Shown: one piece after another, positions 1 to 9,420 of the stretch
Layout: each line of letters opens with the position of its first letter
How positions within the stretch are numbered: the first letter of the stretch is position 1
Source: Ichthyophis bannanicus
Taxonomy: Eukaryota > Chordata > Amphibia > Gymnophiona > Ichthyophiidae
Assembly: GCA_033557465.1 (NCBI GenBank)
Contig: CM066037.1
Span: 521,164,686-521,228,685, forward strand
DNA length: 64,000 nucleotides
Direction: 5' to 3'
The notes under the pieces: generated by a model
What the model saw: only the letters and a program-made list of their open reading frames with translations
What the model was told of the DNA's origin: nothing
The model's database searches: none
Position numbers and translations under genes: made by a program

Positions 1-21
1 ACACTTTGGGAGTGCCTAAAG

Positions 22-367
22 GTGGTGGTGAGAGGAAAGTTGATTGCCATTGGATCCTATAGGAAGAAGGTGAAGGAGCAACAGAAGCAGACAGTGTATA
101 CTAAGATCAGGGACTTGGAGAATTTACAAAAACTGGGTAACCTGGGCAGGACGGGCTTGCATGAACTGGCGCGGGCTAGGAAGGAATTAGGTGAGTTGGA
201 GCTAGGGGAGATTAAATTTGCCCAAGATCGGATAAAACAAGTATTTTTTGAGTGGGGGAATAAACCCAGTAGGATTTTGGCACATAGGCTGAAACAACAG
301 TGACAGCGCAATTACATAACTAAAATCAAAGATGCACAGGGGAAAGATATGAGACAACAGAGGCAAC
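22..367 (+). pseudogene. L1-A ORF2 fragment: linker between endonuclease and RT
   Basis: The first 93 codons encode a basic, helical segment ending in a stretch like FFEWGNKPSRILAHRLKQQ. This is the L1 ORF2 region that precedes the RT domain; the same stretch in L1-E (about 44400-44460, minus strand) reads YEHGNKTGRFLALRLRQQ. A TGA at 301-303 ends the frame, but the same frame continues with recognisable sequence (ITKIKDAQGKDMRQQ) up to the L2 insertion. It is a broken piece of a non-LTR retrotransposon polyprotein with no function of its own. Confidence 0.8.
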
Positions 368-512
368 TGCTTATTGTTTATTGTAAATATGTTTATTGTA
401 AATACAACTCAAAGTTCCTTGTGTTGTATAGTTGATGTTAAATGTAAACCGCTCTGATCTAAAATAGAGCGGTATAGAAGAACTGTTAAATAAATAAATA
501 AATAAATAAAGA
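368..512 (+). mobile_element. L2-1: solo 3' tail of an L2-type LINE
   Basis: A short insertion that splits L1-A ORF2. It ends in a hairpin with perfect 7-bp arms CCGCTCT and AGAGCGG (about 450-472) followed by an (AAAT)n tail at 488-510. The same hairpin plus tail closes the coding-competent L2-4 at 59160-59231, which identifies the family. Boundaries are good to a few bases. Confidence 0.75.
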
Positions 513-2707
513 GCGTTTTGTAGAGTATTATAAACAATTGTATACCCCCGATCAGAGTGGCGTGCAGAGGGAGTTGGAAGTATTTTTGAGTATGGAGCTT
601 CCGAGTCTGAGTACGGGGCAAGCAGAACAGCTTTCCCGGCCCATTGAGGTGGGGGAAGTGCTTGCGGTTATTAAGACCTTACCGTCTCATAAAGCTCCGG
701 GGCTGGACGGGTATACCAACAAATTTTATAAAAGGTTTGGGGATGTGGTGGGGGAGATATTGACAAGGCTCTTTAACTCTTTTAAGGAGGGGGGAGAGTT
801 GCCAGAAACAATGAGAACAGCGGGTATAACTTTGCTCCCAAAGGAGGGGAAAGATTTAACTTTGTGGCTCTTATCGCCCCATCTCCCTGCTGGGGACGGA
901 TTTTAAAATCTATACCAAGGTACTGGCCAGTAGGATATTACCCTATTTACCGCAACTAGTGCATGAGAACCAGTCTGGTTTTGTCGCGGGGAGGCACACG
1001 TCCGATAATATACGGAAAGTGCTGAATGCTATGTGGGAAGGTAAGCGAGAAAAGAAACAGATGCTATTATTGACAATTGATGCTGAGAAAGCTTTCGACC
1101 GAGTATCATGGCCCTTTCTTTTTAAAGTTCTGGGGAAGATGGGGATAGGAGGGAATTATTTGCGATGGGTTAAAGCGATCTATAATCAACCGCGGGCGAA
1201 GATTCGCATAAACGGTGAATATACGGCGGCATTTGACTTACGGCGGGGTATGAGGCAGGGGTGCCCGCTGTCGCCGATCTTGTTTGTGTTATCGATGGAA
1301 CCCTTAGCCCAACGGGTGCGTGAATGTGGGGAGGTGAAGGGGGTTAGGTGGAAAGCCTTGGAAAGTAAAGTGTCACTCTTTGCGGATGACCTACTGTTTG
1401 TTAACTAATCCGTTGATGTCTTTAACTAAACTATATGACATCTTAGTGGAATTTGGGGAATATTCGGGGTTTAGAATTAATGCTACAAAGTTGGAGATTC
1501 TGAATATATCGGTTCAGGTGGACACGGAGCTACTAATAAAGGAGAAGTTCCCATTTAAATGGGCCAAGCACAGTATTACATATTTGGGTATAAAATTAAC
1601 GGCGAGGGAACAGGATCTGTTTGAGCGAATTATGGAAGAATGGAAAAAGTAATCAGGAAGGAATTGGACAGCTGGGGGAGTAAGGCCTATCCTGGTACGG
1701 GAGGATGTCAGCAGTAAAAATGGTGATTTTACCTAAGTGGCTCTATCTCTTCACCGTGTTGCCAATTTGGGTACCAAAGAGCTGTCTTGCGAAATGGCAA
1801 CAGGGGCTTATGAAATATGTGGGGGGCCTGAAAAAGAACAGAGTAGCAAGGCGAATATTGACTAGACGGAAGGAAGTTGGGGGCATGGCTATACCGGATT
1901 TAGGGCGTTATTGGGAGGCTGCCCAATTGGGTGCTAGTGTGGAATGGTGTGGGGATGAGAAAAAAGAGTGGGTGTGGATGGAGTCTGAGGAATTAAGGGG
2001 GGGACAGATTGGGGACTTATGGCTGCCCAGAGAGGGGAATAGAGGTTTTAAAGGTGACAACCCGTATGTGAAGATAACATTGAAGGTCTGGAATAAGTGG
2101 AAATGTATGTGGCTAGGTAAGGAGGGGGTCTCTAGGCTGATACCGATTAGGGGGAATCATGCTTTCCCACCGGGGGTGGGGGTCACGGCTTACTTGCACT
2201 GGGAACGGAAGGGTTTAGTGTGGATAGGTCAACTGTTGGAGGGACGGTCTTTGAAGAGCTTTACAGTGGTGAAAGAGCAGTTCCAACTGGAGGACAAGGA
2301 CACCTTTCGATTTCATCAACTTAGACATTATATTCAACATAAGATAGTGCCGGGTCTGCGGGGAGATCCTACTGAGGTGGAGCAGATGTTCCTGATGGAC
2401 TGGAAGAGGGGGATTGTGACTAAATTTTACGCCATGATGCAAGGGGTAGAGTTAAGAGAGGCCTTTCAAAGGAAGTGGGAAGAAGATTTGGGGGTTGAGT
2501 GGGGGGAGGACACTTGGAAGCAAATTTATCAATCACGATATAAAGGTCTATTAGCGACCTCCCTAATTGAAAACAATTATAAGGTCATGTATAGATGGCA
2601 CTTGACGCCAGTGTGTTTGAAGAATATGTATAGTAATATAAGTGATCAATGTTGGAGGAAATGTGGGGAAAGGGGTTCTTATATGCATATATGGTGGAAT
2701 TGTAAAT
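513..2707 (+). pseudogene. L1-A ORF2: reverse transcriptase and C-terminal region
   Basis: Encodes the L1 RT, which would copy L1 RNA at a nicked target. Visible motifs: KAPGLDGY (RT block 0/1), a frameshift near 870, then NQSGFVAGR, the catalytic block TIDAEKAFDRV, RRGMRQGCPLSP and FADDLLF at 1378-1398. Another frameshift follows near 1400 and one more near 1690. From 1705 the post-RT region reads continuously to an IWWNC motif at the L2-2 insertion. At least three frameshifts mean no full-length product. After the break the frame resumes at 3207. Confidence 0.88.
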
Positions 2708-3206
2708 TGTTATCCGCCTCTTCAATATGTGACCTCATACAACCACCCACACCCAACAGGATAAGAAGAACCTCTACAGCCAACATGCTAGCAATACCAA
2801 AAGTGATGACAAGATGCGCCATATCAACTTCAAACAGAGCCTTCAGTCTGAGTGCCCCAAGCCTCTGGAACTCCTTACCACCACACATCAGAGCTATCCC
2901 CAACTTGAGCCAGTTTAGGAAGGTCTTAAAACACTTCCTCTTCATTAAATACCTCACAGCCTCCCCCGAACCCCAGCCACCATGTATGAGCAACACACAA
3001 TAACTCCATCTCTCATATATACAGTTACCTTGTTCAATGTTCCACATATGTAGATAGTTTCCCCTGTTATCCAAGTTACTGCTCCTGTTCATTGTAATGA
3101 CCTGACTCTTGTTTATTGTCGGATATTGTTTGTTCTATGTAAACCGCGCTGATCGCAAATAGTGCGGTATATAAGAGATGTAAATAAATAAATAAAAATA
3201 AATAAT
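2708..3206 (+). mobile_element. L2-2: 5'-truncated L2 3' end
   Basis: The first 290 bases, read in the frame ending at 3003, encode the L2 C-terminus: STSNRAFSLSAPSLWNSLPP followed by a FRKVLKHFLF block. L2-4 has the equivalent STSNRAFTYTAPTQWNKLP. A 3' untranslated stretch follows, then the L2 hairpin (CCGCGCT and AGTGCGG, with one G-T pair) at about 3145-3167 and an (AAAT)n tail to 3204. It separates L1-A codons for NCKL from the codons for MWLEV. Confidence 0.85.
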
Positions 3207-3480
3207 ACAGGGAATGTGGTTGGAGGTGTTCAGCCTTATTGGCCAGATTTTGGAAAAGGAGGTGCAGCCATCCCCAGCCACGGCGATGTTAGGGGTACGG
3301 CCGCAGGACTTTAAAAGCTGGGAGGGGGATTTTGTGAATTTGGGGTGTGTAGCATTTCGGGTGTTGATTGCTAAGAAATGGAAACAAGTGGGGGTGCCAC
3401 AGATGGAGGAATATTGTAGCTCCTTAGACCACATTTTTTTGATGAGTAAACTCACGGCACTGAAGAAGGAGCGACCATAA
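3207..3480 (+). pseudogene. L1-A ORF2 extreme C-terminus
   Basis: Continues the L1 ORF2 C-terminal domain after the L2-2 insertion: WLEVFSLIGQIL fits the position that follows the IWW.C motif in L1 proteins, and L1-E has FWRGIQFRLQLLL there. The frame is open for about 88 codons and stops at a TAA at 3478-3480, likely the natural ORF2 stop. The function of this domain in L1 is poorly defined (RNA binding, cysteine-rich region). Confidence 0.75.
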
Positions 3481-3746
3481 AAGTTTTTAAAGGTGTGGGG
3501 AAAGTACATAATATGGATGGCCAATAAGTAATATAGAAATATATATGTAAACTGATGCTGTTTGGATGGTGGGGGGGAGGGGAGGTGGGGAGGGGAAGGT
3601 GGTTATATAAAGTTATACCAGTTGGAATGTAATGAGATTTGTAGGCATTGTTGATGGCCTTTGTGGATATGTTGCAATGTTTTTTCAGTGAGAGTGTAAT
3701 TGTTAAAGTGGTGTGTAATAAAAATAAAGTTTTAAAAAAAAAAACT
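3481..3746 (+). other. L1-A 3' untranslated region with G-rich tract and poly(A)
   Basis: Noncoding tail of L1-A. It contains a strand-specific purine tract with four or more G runs at 3568-3602, an AATAAA-like signal at about 3719-3726 and an A-tail at 3734-3745. The G tract recurs at the equivalent place in L1-E (41580-41680, other strand), so it is a family trait rather than chance. Confidence 0.75.
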
Positions 3747-3928
3747 CAACTGGAGAGAGGCAGTTGGGAAAGGCAGGAAGGCAGCACGCAAGCGCTGTGG
3801 GATGCTCCCAAAAGCTTTCTAATTGGATGCTGGGGAGCGTTCCCGCACAGGCTCCGTCGGTACCCATATGTGAAGACTAAATTCCTGCTGTTCCCGGAGA
3901 TCACCTGTTACAGGTGAGTAATTATGCT
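3747..3928 (+). mobile_element. Solo DIRS 3' terminal repeat, DIRS-1/2 type
   Basis: Nearly the same sequence as the 3' inverted terminal repeats of DIRS-1 (14396-14580) and DIRS-2 (23088-23272), starting at the ACTGGAGAGAGGCAGTTGG stretch and ending in the same edge CAGGTGAGTAATTATGCT. No internal DIRS sequence accompanies it, so it is a terminal-only remnant directly after the L1-A A-tail. Confidence 0.8.
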
Positions 3929-4228
3929 TTCTCCAGGAGCAGCAGGAATCAGTCCTCACGACCCTCCCTCCTCCCCTTGGAGTTGCAGTCCTATATATTT
4001 CATTTTGTTTTTTTGCTGTCTTTTAGCTATGTCATCAGACTGAGCAAGATGACACCCTGGGGTGGGAAGGGGACCGTGCATGCGCGCTGCATTCCCAAAG
4101 CCTTTCTTTGAAAGCTGGGGAAATGCTCCGCACGAGGGCTCCGTCGATGCTGACGTCACCCATATGTGAGGACTGATTCCTGCTGCTCCTGGAGAACACC
4201 TGTTACAGGTGAGTAACTACGCTTTCTC
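3929..4228 (+). mobile_element. Solo DIRS 3' end, DIRS-4 type
   Basis: Starts inside what would be the internal complementary region (TTCTCCAGGAGCAGCAGG) and runs through the 3' spacer and 3' terminal repeat found in DIRS-4 at 54180-54481, including the ACTGAGCAAGATG block and the edge CAGGTGAGTAACTACGCTTT. It abuts the preceding remnant without a gap. Everything upstream of the internal complementary region is missing. Confidence 0.8.
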
Positions 4229-4590
4229 TTTCAACCTCCTTGATGCAACGGTACAGTACTGTACTTCTCCGCGAATCGTGGGACCTGGTTAAAGCATCCA
4301 CCATCGTGAACTGCTTTCATCAGGCATTCTCCACGCACAACGAGTTAGCTGTGTTTACATTAATACTGTATTAATATTTGAAAACTAATAAATCATTTTT
4401 TATCATAAAAAATGTATTTCGTCATGAAATAAAATGAAAGTAATTAGCGAATATTTTAGATATGCTCTACAAAAAATATCCGCGAATAGGCGAATTTTCC
4501 GCGAATAATTTGGAGTTACTTGCAACAGAAAAATCCGCGAATGGACGAATCCAGAAATACTGAACCTCCAATAGGCGGGGGTCGACTGTA
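4229..4590. mobile_element. Tigger/mariner-like DNA transposon terminal fragment
   Basis: An AT-rich stretch with repeated CGCGAAT motifs that ends at 4590. Read on the minus strand from that end it begins CAGTCGACCCCCGCCTATTG and continues with CGCGGA/CGAATT repeats, in the style of Tigger-type (pogo/mariner) termini. A matching inverted terminus is not visible at the left, so it is a truncated end, perhaps a MITE fragment. No transposase is encoded. The family call rests on resemblance only. Confidence 0.45.
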
Positions 4591-4726
4591 TATGTACAAG
4601 TGACTTCAGAATTCTGACATGCCCAGTCTCCAAGTGGCACGAGGAGGTGCACTACCCAGAGGTGTGGGACTGGACTGGCGTCCCTCAAGGAACAACAATT
4701 AGCAGGTAAGTCTAATTTCTCTTTTG
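4591..4726 (+). mobile_element. Solo DIRS 3' end, DIRS-3 type (diverged)
   Basis: The motif order GAGGAGGTGCACTACCC, GGACTGGACTGG, CTCAAGGAACAACAATTAG, CAGGTAAG, CTAATTTCTC parallels the right edge of the DIRS-3 unit at 31180-31266 with substitutions. It is therefore the terminus of an older relative of DIRS-3. It ends where L1-B ORF1 coding sequence begins. Confidence 0.65.
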
Positions 4727-4907
4727 CGGAGGCTGATACAGGCTAAAGAAGCAGAATGAGAGTGCCTAGCACTGAAGGTGGACGATCTTGAGAACTGGAT
4801 GAGAAGAAACAACATTCACATCAGTGGAGTGCCAGACCGTCAGGAATATGGAGACGCAGTGCGGGTGGCTACAATGAACTGTGTGGCAATTTTGAAAGAG
4901 GGCTCAA
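4727..4907 (+). pseudogene. L1-B ORF1, first part (end of coiled coil, start of RRM)
   Basis: Encodes VDDLENWMRRNNIHISGVP, the signature at the junction of coiled coil and RNA-recognition domain in L1 ORF1 proteins, which bind L1 RNA as trimers. One in-frame TGA lies upstream near 4758 and the start is lost. Coding sequence breaks at DIRS-1 (4908) and resumes at 14581 with VKIERAHRAFGPP. Confidence 0.85.
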
Positions 4908-5065
4908 TCTCCAGGAACAAGCAGGAATGCGTCTTCACATATGGGTACGTCGGTACCGACGGAGCCTGCGCGGGAACGCTCCCCAGCGTCCAATCAGAAA
5001 GCTTTTGGGAGCATCCCTCAGCGCCTGCATGCTGCCTTCCCGCCTTTCCAACTGTCTCTCCTCAG
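4908..5065 (+). repeat. DIRS-1 5' inverted terminal repeat
   Basis: Starts with the 5' edge TCTCCAGGAACAAGCAGG and ends TGTCTCTCCTCAG. It is the inverse complement of 14396-14554, differing at a handful of positions. It contains GGTACGTCGGTACCGACGG and an ATTGG box in antisense (CCAATCAG). Confidence 0.85.
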
Positions 5066-5276
5066 TTTTCGTTTTTCCGCGGAGCCGGCAGGACGTCGTC
5101 CTGTCACCGCAGAAACATTTTTCTTTAAATTTTCAATTCTTGTTTTCTTGTCGCGGCTGTTTTCCCGCCGCCACCGGTACCGCCGGTGGGGTTTTTTCTT
5201 TTCTTTTTCTCAAACTGAGGGAGAGTTTCCCTCAGTTTTTATCTTAAAAGTTTTGGGCCTATAAGGCCTCTCCATC

Positions 5277-7216
5277 ATGGAGCCGCCTTCTCCTAAGAAG
5301 TGCCTTCACTGTGGAATTAGTTTTCTTTTTAGACTCCAATAACTGGTGTCTAACCTGTTTGGGCCCTGACCCCTTTTCCCCTGAACCGTCAGGCTACAAT
5401 GCTGTGAGAAGAGATTCTCTATTTCAAGTTTCCCTCGATACCGTTTTCCCTCCCTGTGTCAGGGCACCGGCCATTTCTTCTCTACAGGATCAGGTAACCC
5501 ACAAACAGTCTGTTAAGACTAGCTCAGCATGCTGACGGCCCCGGCCTTGCCCTCAAGAACCCATTGGCATTAAAACCCCAGCGGGAGTCTTCGGGCTCCA
5601 AAGCATTTCAGGGGTTTCAGGTTGTTCCTGGGGCTCACCCCTCACAGAACATACCTGAGCCATGCTCGGGGGTGGTATCCGCTTCGAGCGGTACCGATAA
5701 CCCGGCATCAGCACTGGTGTTGAGCGATTCACTCATCACCAGGGATCGTCATCTGGTGTACTCGGTGCCTTCGGGACCGATCGATACCCAGATTGACTTT
5801 CCAGTATCGGCACCGTCGATACGATCCCTGACGCCGGTACCATCTAGACATGCATCGATAGATTTGCTTCCTTCGATGCCAAGTCTAGAATCGATATCTA
5901 GTCTGGAAGACTGGGTACCGACGCGTCTCGGAACCGACACGCACCGATTCCGGATGCGCGGTACCGAGGATATCCACCGAGACTTTTGAGTTTCCTCGGT
6001 ACCGTTTGAGCAGCCTCCGCTGACTGCTTCGGCGATTCCGGCACAGCTATTCGTATCGGTATCAATGTCGGTACCGGCAATATCATCGGGACCAGCTCCT
6101 TCCATGCTTTGTTCACCTGGGTCGCTCCTTTCTATACCTAGTTTGGAGTCGATACCTCGCATGGATGATGCACTACTGACTGTCTCAACTCATAATTGCC
6201 AGTCCCAGTATCCATCCATTACAAATCCTGTTCTGCACCGGACAGGTACATCCTCCGGTGCCCAGGTTTCCTTTTCAGGTTTAACCTGTCCAGGGATGGT
6301 TCCCATCGGAGATCCTTCTTTTCAGAAATTTCTCCTTGACATGGCAACCTTCCTTACTATTCCTATCCCTGGCTTTGAGTCTTCTCAGGATTTTTCTGCA
6401 GAAAAGGAAAATATAATGCTTCCTTTACATCACTCTTTGCAGAATCTTCTTCTGAAGGTATGGGAAAAACCTTTAAGGGTTTCTTCACCTCCTACAGCAA
6501 CTGATCTTCTGTATCAGGTGCCCCCCTCTCCAGGATTTCAAAAGCCTCAACTTCCCCATCATTCCATTGTAGTGGAATCAGCAATGAGGAAGGTAAAAAG
6601 CAAGAAAAAACATTCTTCTTTCCTGCCAGGGCGTGCATCTAGAACACTGGATGCCTTTGGACGTCAAACCTTCCAAACATCTATGCTGGCAACAAGGATT
6701 CTCTCATATATTTTCTATATGAGTCTATCCCTTCAGGAGATCACAAAGAAATTATCTCTTTTGTCTCCTTTTCTATCAGAACCAAAGGCCGCAGACTATT
6801 CCTTACTTCTTAGTCATAGCCAGAATATCTCTTGGTTTCTTTCTCGTGCTTCCCTAGACTCTTTTGAGTTTGTTAGCAGAACTTCTGCTATAGCCATAGG
6901 AGCACGTCGTAAAGCCTGGCTCCAAGCCTCAGACTTGAGTAGATGGGCACAAGAAAGACTGAGTAATACTCCTTGTACTGGAGAAAATCTCTTCAATAAG
7001 GAGTCCTTACGTCAGGTTGCTCATTGCTCCACTGACTTTCCTGTTTCTGAGGGCCATCCTAAGCCCTCTCCTTCCTCAGCAGGTAGGAAATGCCCTACCA
7101 AACCTTCTTTCCCTAAAAGAAAGAGGTTTTCCTCTTCTGCCCATCATTCGGTTGTTCCCAAGCAGGGGAAGTCTCGCTCTAGTCTGAAGAATCCAAACTC
7201 TAGCCAGGCTGAATAA
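5277..7216 (+). pseudogene. DIRS-1 gag-like protein
   Basis: Related to the gag proteins of DIRS-2 and DIRS-4. The N-terminus has a C-x2-C...C-x2-C-x4-H zinc-finger-like motif (ATG at 5277; a small frameshift near 5310 leads into WCLTCLGPD). A long Ser/Pro/Thr-rich region follows (about 5564-6300), then the conserved gag core: PHHSIVVESAMRKVKSKKK, TLDAFGRQTFQTSMLATR and AIAIGARRKAWLQASDL, with a basic tail. A frameshift lies near 5540 and a TGA at 5987-5989 replaces a serine codon of DIRS-2. The last 383 codons are open. DIRS gag is presumed to package RNA; the function is inferred. Confidence 0.8.
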
Positions 7217-7782
7217 ACACAGTAACCATAGGTTTCTGATTAATTTTTTTATAACTACTCTTAATTCCTTTTCAGCAGAAGTTTTTCACTGTTTTTCCAT
7301 TCAAAACTCTGCTCAGGGATTCCTATTCTCAGGAAATTCATTATTCTTCACTATGCTGAACTGTCAGGCTATTCATGTCTATAAGTTAGTTTTCCACCTC
7401 TTCCTGACTAGAAGAGAGGTTTAGCAACTATCACGATAGTTTCTCTGTACCAGCATGAATTTTTTCCTTCCAGGGACTTACCATGTGGTAAGTCCTTCTT
7501 CAGCTTCTATCTCTACCCTCTTCGCCAGGGTTTCCCCTGTAAGAGTGGTACCATACCATTGAAAGACTTTTCTTGTCTTTCTTTTCACTGTAGAGTTTCT
7601 TCTCCTGAGTAAACTCCTTTCTTTTTCTAGGCAGCTCTGCAGATAGAGACAGCTTGCTCTCTTTGTTCAGTCTGTTCTCTCTGTTTGACACAGACCGACT
7701 CTCCCTGTTGTCCTATTCAGTAGCTGCCCCTGCAGGAGTCCAGTGCTTGACTATTGGTACTTTTCCACAAGTCCCATAGTCT
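7217..7782 (+). other. DIRS-1 noncoding filler, left part
   Basis: Follows the gag stop where an autonomous DIRS would have the RT gene. It is T-rich and has no open frame with RT motifs. It aligns by eye with 20497-21075 of DIRS-2 (shared CAACTATC, GACTTACCA and TTTTCCACAAGT landmarks). It is interrupted by CR1-1 and continues at 12409. Confidence 0.7.
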
Positions 7783-8354
7783 GTTTTAGTCTGCTTTTCT
7801 CTGATCAGAGAAGAGCAGTGCTTTTTACAGTGCTCTGCTAGAGAAGTGGATATTTGTCTCCTGTGACACCTTGCTGTGAGTTCTAGCTGTTTATTAATTA
7901 TTTATTGTTTGTCTAACTGTTTATTTAATTATTTATTGTTTGTCTTAGCGGTGTGCTAGTTCAGTCTTCTCAGCTATAACTTACCTTGCCTCTCTCAACT
8001 AACTGGGCTTTGTGTGGTACCCCCTTCCCCCCCTGCTGAGGGTTCAGGACAGGGTACCTTGTAACTGCCCTCTTTAATAGGACATATCTCCCTCCCTCCC
8101 TCCCCAGCACCCACCCACCCCTGGGGTAATTGTAGTTTTATAGGTACTTACACATCTTAGAGGAAAGGGGCTGCTCTCAGGTGCAGCTCGTTATCCAAAT
8201 CAGTCATACACAGAGGACCTGAGATTAATTACTTAAGCTTCAGGTACACAAGGTGTATTAGGGGTATTAGATACACTTTTATTGGTATAAGCATCCACAC
8301 CAATCCTTATTATATACAGAATTTAAAAGACCTAAACACAAGCTTTAAACTAAG

Positions 8355-9250
8355 ATGCAGACAGAAGTCCAGCAACGAGATGGGGGTTCTCCGGTCTTTT
8401 GCATTGAGTGTCACATGTATGATTTTCTCCCAGTTGGTGAGAGGTCTTACGTATGCACTAAGTGCAAAGAACTCTTTGCTCTCAGGGAACGAGTCCGTTC
8501 TCTAGAGGCTAGAGTAGCAGACCTGGAAGACATAAGAAAGACAGAGAAGTACATGGACGAGACCTACAGGGATATAGTCCTGAAGTCCCACCTCCAGTCT
8601 GGCAGCATCCCTGTTGCCATGGAGGAGAGAGGTCACGTGACAGGAGAGCATCACCCTGGTGTGGCAGGAAGTGATCCTGTAACTAGGACCTGTCCTCCAG
8701 GTGATGTAAAACCCTCTCGCACCGAGGACGTTTCTCCAGGGCCATGTGCCCATGAGGGAAGGGTCAGGACAGCTGTTATAGTTGGTGATTCAATCATTAG
8801 GAATGTAGATAGCTGGGTGGCTGGTAACATGCCTGCCTGGTGCGAAGGTAGCGGACCTCACGCACCGCCTAGATAGGATCATAGATAGTGCTGGGGAGGA
8901 TTTTGCTGTCTTGGTACATGTTGGTACCAATGACATAGGAAAATGTGGTAGGGAAGGTTCTGGAGGCTAAATTTAAGCTTTTAGGTAGGAAGTTGAAATC
9001 CAGAACTTCCAGGATAGCGTTCTCCGAAATGCTTCCCATTCCACGTGCAGGACCCAAAAGACAGGCAGAGCTCCGGAGTCTCAATGCGTGGATGAGACAA
9101 TGGTGTAAGGATGAGGGTTTTGGATTTGTTAGGAACTGGGGAACATTCTGGGGAAAGGGGGGCTCTTCCGAAGGGATGGGCTTCACCTTAATCAGGATGG
9201 GACCAAACTGCTGGCATTAACCTTTAAAAAAGAGATAGAGAAGCTTTTAA
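8355..9250 (+). pseudogene. CR1-1 ORF1: zinc-finger plus SGNH esterase protein
   Basis: ORF1 of CR1 elements carries an N-terminal cysteine motif, a coiled coil and an SGNH-hydrolase (esterase-like) domain. Here CIECHMYD...CTKC is visible at residues 17-37, a coiled-coil stretch follows (RERVRSLEARVADLED), and the hydrolase blocks are GDSIIRN (block I, Ser nucleophile), HVGTNDIG (block III, after a frameshift near 8850) and DGLHLNQDGTKLL (Asp/His block near 9170-9210, after further frameshifts near 8945 and 9165). All catalytic blocks remain recognisable but lie in different frames, so no enzyme is made. The role of the esterase in CR1 is thought to be lipid or membrane association. Confidence 0.85.
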
Positions 9251-9420
9251 ACTAGAAATTAGGGGAAAGCCGACAGTCACCCAGGAGTGCATGGTTCGGA
9301 CAAAGGTATCCTTGAAGGATACTACCAAAAGCAGTGAGGTTCCAAAAGGGAGTATAGTAGCCCAAATGCCCTTGAGTAAGGAGCAGACAGAGCATAAAGA
9401 TTCCAAATTACCCCTGCCTA

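Larger units (their letters stand above)
1..3746 (+). mobile_element. L1-A: L1-type LINE, 3' two thirds, interrupted twice by L2 fragments
   Basis: The + strand carries, in order, the ORF2 segment between endonuclease and reverse transcriptase, the RT domain, the C-terminal ORF2 domain, a G-rich 3' untranslated region and an A-tail at 3734-3745. The 5' part lies outside the window. Two L2 3' fragments (368-512 and 2708-3206) interrupt it. Several frameshifts and a nonsense codon show it is dead. L1 membership rests on RT motifs (FADD box, RRGMRQGCPLSP-type block) and the C-terminal WW.C motif. Confidence 0.9.

Noticed and set aside
5749..6162. Minus-strand open frame opposite DIRS-1 gag
   Set aside because: Produced by palindromic GGTACC/ATCGAT-like sequence in the sense gene; encodes low-complexity Gly/Asp/Ser text without a domain and lacks a matching frame in DIRS-2 at full length.
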